DNA of 64,000 nucleotides from an uncultured Collinsella sp. (GTDB taxonomy: Bacteria; Actinomycetota; Coriobacteriia; Coriobacteriales; Coriobacteriaceae), in contig CATYZI010000007.1 in assembly GCA_958415625.1 (NCBI GenBank), positions 1 through 64,000 on the forward strand, given 5' to 3'. Shown piece by piece: positions 44,175-51,779 of the stretch. Positions within the stretch are counted from its first letter, which is position 1. Every line of letters starts with the position of its first letter. A program made the position numbers and the translations under genes. The notes below the pieces were generated by a model that was not told where the DNA came from, made no database searches, and was given only the letters and a program-made list of their open reading frames with translations.

Positions 44175-45416
44175 ATGGCGTACAAGACGCTCGAAAAACT
44201 CTTTTATGCAGATCCAAGCTCCGATCGTTATGCTTGCCATGACGAGCTGCTGCGCGAGCGCCTTACTGCCGACGGCACGGTGCGGACTGGAATTCACCTT
44301 GAGCATGGTGAACTGTTCGCTTGTGTTCCTTTGAACCTGTCCGTTGCTAGCGAGCGGATCCTCAGAAAAGAGCGAAAGATTTCCAACCTGTGGAACAGCT
44401 TGCCTTATGTGGCTTTGGGGGCCTCGATTCGTTCGCTGGTGCTTGAGGAGGTTGTTTTCAGCAACGAGATGGAGGGTGTGCACAGCACGCGGCGCCAGAT
44501 TGAAGCGGCGCTGGAGTCTGCGGAGGATGCTGCGGCCGAACTTTGCGGTGCCGCCGAAAAGGAGCACACTCCTTTTATTGAATTCGCTCGCCTCTACCTT
44601 CAGCTGGTGGATGGTTCAAGTCGTCCCGGCAAACCCGAGGATATTCGCGAGATTTTCGATGCCGTCACTAAGGGCGTGCTTGACCCGAAGGACCGTCCGG
44701 ATGGCAAGATGTTCCGTTTGGGTCCCGTTGTGATTGAGAACAGTCGGGGCAAGATTCTCCATCAGGGTGTTTCCGCGGAGCCCGAAATCATTGACCTCCT
44801 TGGCAAGATGATAGAGTTGGGCAATCGCGAAGATGTCCCAAGCCTCTATGCAGCCTCAATCTGCCATTTTCTCTTTGAGTATATTCACCCCTTCTATGAC
44901 GGTAACGGGAGAACGGGGAGGTATCTTCTCGCGTTGAGCCTGAACGAGACGTTGTCGCAGCCTACGGTGTTGTCGCTCTCTAGGACGATTGCTGAGAATA
45001 AAACCGCATATTACAAGGCGTTTGACGTGGTGGAGAGGCCCCTTAACGGTAGCGAGGCTACTCCGTTTGTTGCAATGATGCTTGATTTGGTCGAGCAAGC
45101 GCAAGATGCCGTTCTGAGCGATTTGGCCGAAAAGCGCGTACAACTCGATGATCTCAAGCGGGCGATCGATGAACTCGACGATACGTTTACCGAAAGGGCA
45201 AAAGATATTCTGTTTTATGCGGCACAGATGCATATCTTCGGTGCCTTTGGTGAATCTACGCTTGATGGTGTGTCGGGCTATCTCGATGTGACAAAGCCGA
45301 CAGCGAGTAGGTCATTGTCGAGCCTAATCGCTGCCGGATATTTAGAAAAGGTGTCCGCAAGGCCGCTCGTGTGCAAGATGACGGTGGCGGGACTTAATCT
45401 GCTCGGGCTAGAGTGA
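44175..45416 (+). CDS. Fic-domain protein (AMPylase family)
   Basis: This 413-residue protein carries the complete Fic motif HPFYDGNGRTGR (238-249), so it should transfer AMP or a related group to a target protein. The inhibitory-helix motif S96-x3-E100-G101 (SNEMEG) is present N-terminal to the Fic core, a class II arrangement that keeps the enzyme off. A C-terminal winged-helix-like region (about 340-413) resembles a DNA-binding domain. The start follows GGAG by ten bases. It is convergent with the five-gene operon on the other strand and lies just inside the left repeat copy. Confidence 0.92.
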   Translation: MAYKTLEKLFYADPSSDRYACHDELLRERLTADGTVRTGIHLEHGELFACVPLNLSVASERILRKERKISNLWNSLPYVALGASIRSLVLEEVVFSNEMEGVHSTRRQIEAALESAEDAAAELCGAAEKEHTPFIEFARLYLQLVDGSSRPGKPEDIREIFDAVTKGVLDPKDRPDGKMFRLGPVVIENSRGKILHQGVSAEPEIIDLLGKMIELGNREDVPSLYAASICHFLFEYIHPFYDGNGRTGRYLLALSLNETLSQPTVLSLSRTIAENKTAYYKAFDVVERPLNGSEATPFVAMMLDLVEQAQDAVLSDLAEKRVQLDDLKRAIDELDDTFTERAKDILFYAAQMHIFGAFGESTLDGVSGYLDVTKPTASRSLSSLIAAGYLEKVSARPLVCKMTVAGLNLLGLE

Positions 45417-45543
45417 ACATCGGTTATCAGACAAATGAACACTCCGAGCGTTTGCCCGCCATTCCTCCATGGTGTGAAATCGCTCTTATCCCATTGAGGC
45501 GCCTTTGAGGTCGCCAATGGACTGTTGCGGCAAGCGGTGAAAG

Positions 45544-47025
45544 CTATGATTCAATTTCGTTCGACACGTACGCCATGAGTTCATCGTCTAAGGCCTTCAA
45601 AGAGTCTTTGATTTCCCGCCTGCGCGCGCGGGCCTGTTCTATTTTTGTGTCACATTCTCGTTTCGCTTTGAATTCGAATGGACTGAAGAAAGAACGTCTG
45701 CTCTTAAGCTCTCGAAGTTCGTTCCCCAAACGGTCAAATTCATCTTCGAGCGCTTGTTTTTGCGACTTTTTAACAGGATTATCTAACCAATATTTGGCTT
45801 GGAGCTCTGCTTCTTTTTCAGCGCGCTCACGTTCCTTCTTCTTCTCGGGGTCGTATTCGTCACGCTTTGCCATGTCCTTTTCTAACTGTTCTCTCCGAAG
45901 CTGCTTTGCCTCATCGCTAAGGAAAAAGCCGTCGTTTGTTATTTGTTCGCTGGAGTGTCCGTAGTATCCGTAGTATCGGCGATTTGTTCGAACTTTGATA
46001 CATAGCTCCTCGAGACTGCACAATATGCCCCAGCATCTTAAGAGCATCTCGTCTGTGGCAGTACCTTGTTTAGTGACTTTATTGTCAAAGAGGTCGATAG
46101 CTAAGCGAGCCGCTTTTATGCAACTATCGTACGCATCTATGCATAGATCAAAAGCTTCTTTTTCGTTGTCATAGTCGAAATCATCTGTCGCGTAGTAATC
46201 AAATACACGGACCTTGTTCCACCGTTCCGACCATGTGGAGCAGCCGTTGACCGCAGACTTTAGGATCGTGATTGCAGCATTGTAATACATTGATGAAATG
46301 TTGCGCGCTGCAAGACCGGAAAGGTCTTCGGTAAGGGCGCCGAGGAGATCTTCGATATTCTCGGGTATCTTGGCACTCTCCCCCTGCTCTTTGCTGAGCC
46401 TCTTTACGGCAGCCGTTTGTAATTCGCACACGGCCTCTATATTTTTCCATTGGAGTTCACGCGACTGTAGGTGACGAATGAGCCCCGATTGAATTAACTC
46501 TAGATTCTTCGCATTCGGTAGATTTGCAAGTTCCTGGCAGAAATAGTCTATCTCAGAGTTTGCGATAGCTCGCAAATGCTCAATGAAACCTATCGCTATG
46601 TTTAGCGCGGTGTTTATCTCATCAAAATCTGATGGGGCTCGATTTAGCAGCTTTAGCATATTAATGCATGCTGCATTTGATTCCGACAAGCGATCGTTGT
46701 CAAACGTGAGCTGCCAGTCTATCGCTTTTGCCTTTATTGACCATGCCTCGGCGTTCTTAAGATCAATCTCGAGGGCCATGGAGGCATATTTCTCAGCATC
46801 AGCGTTGTTACCGGCTTTTTGAGCGGTTCTGGCCAAGGCGAGATATCGATCGACATCTTCAGTGCGGTCTGTTTTCACTGTGCCTTCGACTTGGACAACA
46901 CCTTCGACCATCATTTTCTTTGCGGTTTCAAGCGTATATTTCATTCCACAGCTTTGACAGACGAAAAAGTCTCCATCCTTGATAATCTCTGTGCTACCGC
47001 AGAGCTCGCATTGTAGCGCTTTCAT
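45544..47025 (-). CDS. TFIIB-type zinc-ribbon and TPR-like protein
   Basis: This 493-residue protein starts with a zinc ribbon (C6, C9, C23, C26 in CELCG and CQSCG). A helical repeat part with TPR-like sequences (about 55-115) and a long helical middle follow. A charged C-terminal coiled coil (about 370-480, rich in E, K, R) ends it. The start overlaps the TIR gene's stop (ATGA), so it is coupled to that gene. It is the last gene of the operon. It could be a scaffold or sensor; no enzyme motif was seen. Confidence 0.82.
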   Translation of the reverse strand: MKALQCELCGSTEIIKDGDFFVCQSCGMKYTLETAKKMMVEGVVQVEGTVKTDRTEDVDRYLALARTAQKAGNNADAEKYASMALEIDLKNAEAWSIKAKAIDWQLTFDNDRLSESNAACINMLKLLNRAPSDFDEINTALNIAIGFIEHLRAIANSEIDYFCQELANLPNAKNLELIQSGLIRHLQSRELQWKNIEAVCELQTAAVKRLSKEQGESAKIPENIEDLLGALTEDLSGLAARNISSMYYNAAITILKSAVNGCSTWSERWNKVRVFDYYATDDFDYDNEKEAFDLCIDAYDSCIKAARLAIDLFDNKVTKQGTATDEMLLRCWGILCSLEELCIKVRTNRRYYGYYGHSSEQITNDGFFLSDEAKQLRREQLEKDMAKRDEYDPEKKKERERAEKEAELQAKYWLDNPVKKSQKQALEDEFDRLGNELRELKSRRSFFSPFEFKAKRECDTKIEQARARRREIKDSLKALDDELMAYVSNEIES

Positions 47026-47681
47026 TTCGATTGCTCCATTTCATACCCCTTGCTGTTCATTTCCCGTATTAGTTTCTGCTTTATCTCAAAAACGTCTTCC
47101 TTGTAAGGGAGATATAAGATGCCGTTTATATCGGACGGTTTTTCTATTGGTGGGTCGGCTTCTTTGAGAAGGATCGCGGTCCTAGACCTGCCGAATTTCA
47201 TCAGTAGCATCCCAAGCTCCAAAACTACGTTCTGGCGAGCTCTTGGCTGCGGTCGATCCTGTTTATTCTTTGGATAGCCTATGTCGTCCGGGGTCATAAG
47301 TACTATCCCGAAATTAGCGCAAGGGATGTATTCCATTAGTTGTTCGATTACTGTTCGGCCCCCTATAGGCTGATTATCGAGAAAAATAGGCTCGAGATTT
47401 AACTCTTCGAGAAGACGTTGGAGTTGGTTTCGTGCGGTTTTATCGTGGCCGTAAACAACGAAAACTTTGTTGTTTGGTTCATCAATGATTTCATCTTCGA
47501 TGGCTTTTCGGACCTGATCAGCGTTATTTCCTTGACAAAAGAAGCCGCCGCTGTCGTAGACATATACGGCTGTTCCACTCTCGAGCTTTATTCGATAGCC
47601 AATAGTTTTGTATCTCCGGGTCGTTTTTACTGGAATTTCTTTTGAAATAAGAAGCGAGATTAATTTATCCTTATCGATCAT
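47022..47681 (-). CDS. TIR-like domain protein (PF10137, Cap12/Pycsar-type), predicted NADase
   Basis: This 219-residue protein has the PF10137 signature over about 72-195: VFVVYGHD, LEPIFL, TVIEQ, VLMTPDDIGY, RARQNVVLELG and PSDINGILYLPY. The putative catalytic glutamate is E155 in NVVLELG. PF10137 proteins act in CBASS and Pycsar defence by degrading NAD+. The N-terminal ~65 residues form a strand-helix region ending YVYDSGGFFCQGNNADQVRKAI. This resembles the TBP-like domain of RNase HIII and may bind nucleic acid, which is inference. Start and stop overlap the neighbours (TAATG and ATGA). Confidence 0.9.
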   Translation of the reverse strand: MIDKDKLISLLISKEIPVKTTRRYKTIGYRIKLESGTAVYVYDSGGFFCQGNNADQVRKAIEDEIIDEPNNKVFVVYGHDKTARNQLQRLLEELNLEPIFLDNQPIGGRTVIEQLMEYIPCANFGIVLMTPDDIGYPKNKQDRPQPRARQNVVLELGMLLMKFGRSRTAILLKEADPPIEKPSDINGILYLPYKEDVFEIKQKLIREMNSKGYEMEQSK

Positions 47682-48355
47682 TAGCTGTCCTTGCTTGCTT
47701 TAACCAGTGCTGCTCTTTGCCTTATCAATGAAGTCATGCGCAATATTTTCGAGTTCGCGCCTTCGATATCGTTTGATTCGATTGATTGCGATAGATCACG
47801 AAGTGCGCTCGATATTTCGTCTTCAACTTGAGCGCTTGCTTCACAACTGGCGGGGTCGGCAAGGCTTGAAGTTTCCAAGAAGCTGGTCATTGATGCGCGC
47901 AACTCTGAAGGTGATTCATCTAGAAGCAGTCTTAGCTGAAGTTCAAGGTTCTGCATGGATTGCGATTTGCTTGAAATTTGGTTTTCAATGGTAGATGCGT
48001 GAGATTCGGAAGCGCCTGTTGCGAAGAGCGTGGCTGTCGCAGCGCTTGCTAGCAGAAAACTGAGAATTGGAATTGCTGGAAGCGCCTCTGTTTTTAACGC
48101 GGACCCTAGTATGCCTAGCAACAATTGGACTGCAAACGATACGCCAATAACAAGTATCTTTGAGATGCCAAATATCTTAAGATTCTTTTGGGGTCCAAAT
48201 AACAAGGTTGAAACCACCAGGGCGAGCATGACCAAAGAGAATGCGCTCTCAATCCAAAAAGTGGTTGAGGGTCCAAATAAAAGTATTGTCACGCTTTCGA
48301 TAGCTATGAAGAGGGCTACGGGGATTGCTGCAATATATGCCTGTGTGTTCTTCAT
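47681..48355 (-). CDS. Four-helix membrane protein with cytoplasmic helical tail
   Basis: This 224-residue protein has four hydrophobic helices (about 8-29, 35-55, 63-84, 92-112) and a polar tail of about 110 residues likely to form helices. No family is recognised. GGAGG precedes the ATG at 48355, which shares one base with the SPFH stop (TAATG); its own stop shares a base with the TIR start. Position suggests a membrane partner of the TIR or SPFH protein. Confidence 0.75.
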   Translation of the reverse strand: MKNTQAYIAAIPVALFIAIESVTILLFGPSTTFWIESAFSLVMLALVVSTLLFGPQKNLKIFGISKILVIGVSFAVQLLLGILGSALKTEALPAIPILSFLLASAATATLFATGASESHASTIENQISSKSQSMQNLELQLRLLLDESPSELRASMTSFLETSSLADPASCEASAQVEDEISSALRDLSQSIESNDIEGANSKILRMTSLIRQRAALVKASKDS

Positions 48356-49461
48356 TATGACCTCCGTGCTCCGCACTCGGGACAGAACTTCTCGGTTCCA
48401 GAGAAGCGATATCCACATTCGGAACAGAACTTTGCAGCACTTTGCTGCGAATTGGTATCCGCAGGGATGGGCTGCGTCGCGGACGTGCCGGTGGCTTGTG
48501 AGAGTGCATCGGTCATAACTGACCCCATGGTCCCGCCGACACCGGCCATTACGCCCAGACCAATTCCCATGTTTGCGTATTCGCCAGTCGCTTCGTTTTG
48601 GGCCATCTTTTCGGCAACATCGAAGCTGCGTTCCTGTTGATAGGTATAGCCTTCGATTTGCCGTTTTTCTGCGCGCGCTTTTGCGGAGATTACGGTGCGC
48701 TGCGCCGCAGTTTCTTGTTCGATAATGCTGACCTGTTGTTTTATCTGTGCTTCGCGTACGTCGGCATATTGCTTGAAATGGAGGTCCTTAAACTTCTCGT
48801 ATACCGGATCACCTTCGGGTTTGACGATGGCGGTGACCAGCATTTGCGTTAATGAGAGGCCGTATGCGGCAAAGTCGGGAAGCAGCTTGTTCTTAAGCGA
48901 GTCGGATAACTCTTCAAGGTGTGCATCAAGTTCGAAAATGGAGAGTTTTTGTTCGGTAATTACTTGTGCCAGATGAGTTTTTACTCGAGTTTGCAGGAAA
49001 GCTTTGAAATAGCTGATCAGCTTGTCCTGGGAGAGCAAAGCTTCGGTTCCAACAAGCTTGAGAAGGAGCCTGCGGGGCTCTTTTACAGCAAGAGCCATCT
49101 CTCCGGACGCCCCGAGCGAGAGCGGAAATCCATAAGTCGGTTCCATGAACTGAATCTTGGAATTGGTTCCCCAGCGTATGCCCATCTGCTCGATGAGGTT
49201 AACAAAGTAGACTTCTGAGTGAAACGGGCTGACACCACCGGTCGTTATCTTCGAAATGCCGTTCAGTAACGGTAGATTTTGAGTCTCAAGTTCATGCCTG
49301 CCTGGTCCAAACGAATCCAGGGCCTGTCCATTAAGGAAGAAAATTGCTTCTTGGGTCTCGTGAACAATGAGTTGCGAGCCCGTATTGAAGTCTTCTGAGG
49401 GGTGTTTCCAGATAAAAGTTTGGTTATTGCCCTCATATTTGATGACATCCGTGATGCTCAT
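48355..49461 (-). CDS. SPFH-domain protein with C-terminal zinc ribbon (YdjI-like)
   Basis: This 368-residue protein has an SPFH/virion-core-like region (about 10-240) as in YdjI. A helical segment (about 225-290) and a short Gly/Met-rich segment follow. A zinc ribbon with C346, C349, C360 and C363 (FCSECG, FCPECG) ends it. SPFH proteins form membrane-associated rings or scaffolds. GGAGG precedes the ATG. It is the second gene of the operon, 19 bases after the FHA gene. Confidence 0.85.
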   Translation of the reverse strand: MSITDVIKYEGNNQTFIWKHPSEDFNTGSQLIVHETQEAIFFLNGQALDSFGPGRHELETQNLPLLNGISKITTGGVSPFHSEVYFVNLIEQMGIRWGTNSKIQFMEPTYGFPLSLGASGEMALAVKEPRRLLLKLVGTEALLSQDKLISYFKAFLQTRVKTHLAQVITEQKLSIFELDAHLEELSDSLKNKLLPDFAAYGLSLTQMLVTAIVKPEGDPVYEKFKDLHFKQYADVREAQIKQQVSIIEQETAAQRTVISAKARAEKRQIEGYTYQQERSFDVAEKMAQNEATGEYANMGIGLGVMAGVGGTMGSVMTDALSQATGTSATQPIPADTNSQQSAAKFCSECGYRFSGTEKFCPECGARRS

Positions 49462-49480
49462 AGTCCTCCTGCTTCCATGG

Positions 49481-50413
49481 TTAGTGATGTGGATTTGCTA
49501 AGATAGCCGCCGTTGCTACGACGGCAAAAGAAGTGCTGAGACCCAGGCGCAGGATGTCGCCGGGGTACAGCTGGGCGGGTGCGCCGGAGCTGATGTCGAG
49601 TTCGCTGTTATCGGCTGTTCGAATCAGATGCGTGCCGTTGGTCGAACCGAGGTCTTGTGCGTACCAAGCATTGTTCTCGGCGAAGATGCGGAGATGCTTG
49701 GCGGAGACATCCAGCCCAACATCGGTGACAGCGCCGTCTTCGAGTGCGAGCGCTCCGATGATGGAGCCCATGGTAGAAGGCTCAATGACATAAGGGCCCC
49801 CGACGACGAGTTCGTTGTCGATCCTGATAAGGCCGATCGCACGTTCGGTGCCCGTTTGTTTTAAATCGCATGGACAGAAAGAAATACTTGAGGGGGTAAA
49901 CGACCTGACGTTCTCTGCGAATTCAAAGCGGTCCCTGATGTACGCGATAGCACGGGCCGGATCGCACCAACAGGCGGTCGAAACAACGAGCGTGATTGAG
50001 ATAAGAGCCCTGTCATCTTTGTCTGGCTGGCTGCTGACGAGGCGCGAGGCGGCGTTCCGGTAAAGGAGCCCATTACGCCCACAGGCACCGAGCGCTTGAG
50101 CCATCGTGTCAGTCGCTGCCGCAATCATGGTATAGATGTCGGCGTTCGAATACCCTTTTTCCCGTAGCTTGTGCAGGATTTGATTCGATGCGCAGGACCA
50201 GTCGGCAAAGTAGCGATCTTCTAGGGAGCCCGGCTGCGAGTGCACAATCGTGCGCGAAAGCCAGCTGGTGTCCTGTGCCATTTGGGCGGTAGGCTGTCCA
50301 TTTGTTAACGGCAGATCGGATAGTAACAGTTCGGCAAATGCGCGATGGCTCAGGGTAAATGAAGTCTTGAACAGGGAGAACATGACCTCGAGCGGTGTTT
50401 GCCGTCTTGGCAT
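49481..50413 (-). CDS. FHA-domain protein, first gene of the TIR operon
   Basis: This 310-residue protein has a C-terminal forkhead-associated domain (about 200-300) with SAKHLRIF and the hallmark DLGSTNGTHL (254-263). FHA domains bind phosphothreonine. The N-terminal ~190 residues are helical, with CDPARAIAY and FCPC, and match no family I recognise. The gene opens the operon; a TGCAA-caaa-TTGCA palindrome sits upstream at 50481-50494. Confidence 0.85.
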   Translation of the reverse strand: MPRRQTPLEVMFSLFKTSFTLSHRAFAELLLSDLPLTNGQPTAQMAQDTSWLSRTIVHSQPGSLEDRYFADWSCASNQILHKLREKGYSNADIYTMIAAATDTMAQALGACGRNGLLYRNAASRLVSSQPDKDDRALISITLVVSTACWCDPARAIAYIRDRFEFAENVRSFTPSSISFCPCDLKQTGTERAIGLIRIDNELVVGGPYVIEPSTMGSIIGALALEDGAVTDVGLDVSAKHLRIFAENNAWYAQDLGSTNGTHLIRTADNSELDISSGAPAQLYPGDILRLGLSTSFAVVATAAILANPHH

Positions 50414-50607
50414 GACATTCTCCCTTCCTTGAACTTATTCGCTAAATAAAGGATAAGGGTGCCACTAGCCGATTTTACTGTGCAACAAATTGCATGTCGG
50501 TGAGCGGTCACGCCACCTGATGCGTTTGCTCCAGCATGAGAACTGGTTATCTTAGGGGCGCTATGCGGTCGCGTTTTGATTAGGATGGCACGACTCAGCC
50601 GCCCTTC

Positions 50608-50721
50608 GGGAAGCTGTGTCCCGGAATGGGCGCTCAGAGTGGGATGCAGTTTCCGCAAGGAGGTCCTGGGGGAAACCGTGCCCCGTTCTGATCCGAAATA
50701 CTGGGACATAGTTTCCCTTTC
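50608..50721. repeat. Palindromic repeat cluster, right copy
   Basis: Positions 50608-50656 match 43831-43879 exactly (49 bases, same orientation). A second, diverged unit follows at about 50669-50721, similar to 43893-43945. Each unit is an imperfect palindrome, and together with the left copy it brackets the accessory segment. Confidence 0.8.
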
Positions 50722-50731
50722 ATAACAGGAG

Positions 50732-50770
50732 AAGGCGCGCTGTCTGCAGTTGATTCAGACGGCGCGCCTT
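50732..50770 (-). terminator. Terminator-like hairpin near the SDR gene
   Basis: A 15-bp stem with one G-U pair (50732-50746 with 50756-50770) is T-rich on the plus side. It resembles the hairpin at 43951-43992 and may end the minus-strand SDR transcript. Confidence 0.6.
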
Positions 50771-50815
50771 TTTGGTTGAGCTATGTTGAAGCTTGAAGCC
50801 AAAGCTTGTGGCTCC

Positions 50816-51565
50816 TTAGGAGCGGGCGGCTCCGTCGACGGGGAGCACGGCGCCCGTGACGTAGGAGGACATGTCGCTCGCCAGGAAAACAAAGGCGTTG
50901 GCGACATCCTCGGGCTCGCCCATGCGACCCAGCGGAATGGTGGCGATGATGGGCTTGATGACCTCTTCGGGCAGGTTGGCGACCATGTCGGTCTTAGTCA
51001 CGCCGGGGGCGACGGCGTTGACGCGGATGCCCATGGGAGCGAGCTCGCGCGAGAGCGACTGGACCATACCGTTGACGGCAAACTTGGACGTGGGGTAACC
51101 GACGCCGGAGGGCTGGCCGTACTTGGCGACCATCGAGCTTGTGGTAGTGATGGTGCCGCCGTGGCCGGCCTCGGTCATGATCTTGGCGGCAGCCTGGTGG
51201 CCATTAAAGACGGCGACGACGTTAAGGTCCATGACCTTTGCGAACTCCTCGGCCGTGTAGTCCAAGAGGGGTGAACGCTGGGAGATACCGGCATTGTTGA
51301 CGACCGTGTCCAAGCCGCCCATGTCGGCTGCAGTCTGCGTAAAGGCCTCAGTCACGGCCTCGAGCGAGGTGAGATCGCAGGAGCGACCCCAGACCTTGGC
51401 GTCGGGATAGGCGGCTGTCAGCTTCTCAACGGCCGTGTCGGCAGTCTCTTGGCGCGAGCCAAAGACGGTGACGGCAGCGCCTTCCTCGATAAAACGGCAG
51501 GCGATGGCATAGCCGATACCGCGTGTGCCTCCGGTGATGATTGCTTTCTTGCCCTCGAGCAACAT
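50816..51565 (-). CDS. Short-chain dehydrogenase/reductase
   Basis: This 249-residue SDR has the cofactor motif TGGTRGIG near 10-17, NNAG, the catalytic S in TTTSSMV and YPTSK. The FabG-like length and PLGRMGEPEDVANAFVFLAS ending are typical. The substrate (3-oxoacyl, hydroxysteroid or sugar) cannot be told. The ATG at 51565 follows AGAGGAAG. It ends 402 bases from the FHA gene, in the same orientation. Confidence 0.9.
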   Translation of the reverse strand: MLLEGKKAIITGGTRGIGYAIACRFIEEGAAVTVFGSRQETADTAVEKLTAAYPDAKVWGRSCDLTSLEAVTEAFTQTAADMGGLDTVVNNAGISQRSPLLDYTAEEFAKVMDLNVVAVFNGHQAAAKIMTEAGHGGTITTTSSMVAKYGQPSGVGYPTSKFAVNGMVQSLSRELAPMGIRVNAVAPGVTKTDMVANLPEEVIKPIIATIPLGRMGEPEDVANAFVFLASDMSSYVTGAVLPVDGAARS

Positions 51566-51717
51566 GGTGCTTCCTCTCATCGCGGGCGGACATTCGCAAC
51601 ACAGCGTAGCCGTAACCGGAATCGGCCGTGTTTGCATATCGGTGAACGGTAGCCCGCGTTACCGATGAGCGGCTCGCGCAAATGTGCTCTGCCGTTGTGC
51701 TTAGGGCAGGTGACAAA

Positions 51718-51749
51718 AGGGCTCCCGTCCCACATCGGACGGGAGCCCT
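51718..51749 (-). terminator. Terminator of the homoserine dehydrogenase gene
   Basis: A perfect 13-bp stem (51718-51730 with 51737-51749) and 6-nt loop is followed on the minus strand by TTTT. It lies 31 bases after the stop of the minus-strand hom gene. Confidence 0.85.
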
Positions 51750-51779
51750 CAAGGCGCGTATTGCTAGGCGAGCGTTGGG

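Larger units (their letters stand above)
50414..50815. promoter_or_regulatory. FHA-operon promoter region with a palindromic operator candidate
   Basis: On the minus strand this region holds the FHA operon promoter. The candidate operator is TGCAA-caaa-TTGCA (50481-50494). The right half of the stretch contains the second repeat copy and a terminator hairpin, both listed separately. No gene is supported. Confidence 0.4.

Noticed and set aside
45417..45543. Imperfect hairpin CCATTG...CAATGG between the Fic gene and the TPR gene
   Set aside because: The stem is short and interrupted and no T-run follows; not enough for a terminator call.
45544..50413. CBASS or Pycsar operon
   Set aside because: The TIR-like effector fits those systems, but no CD-NTase or cyclase gene is adjacent.
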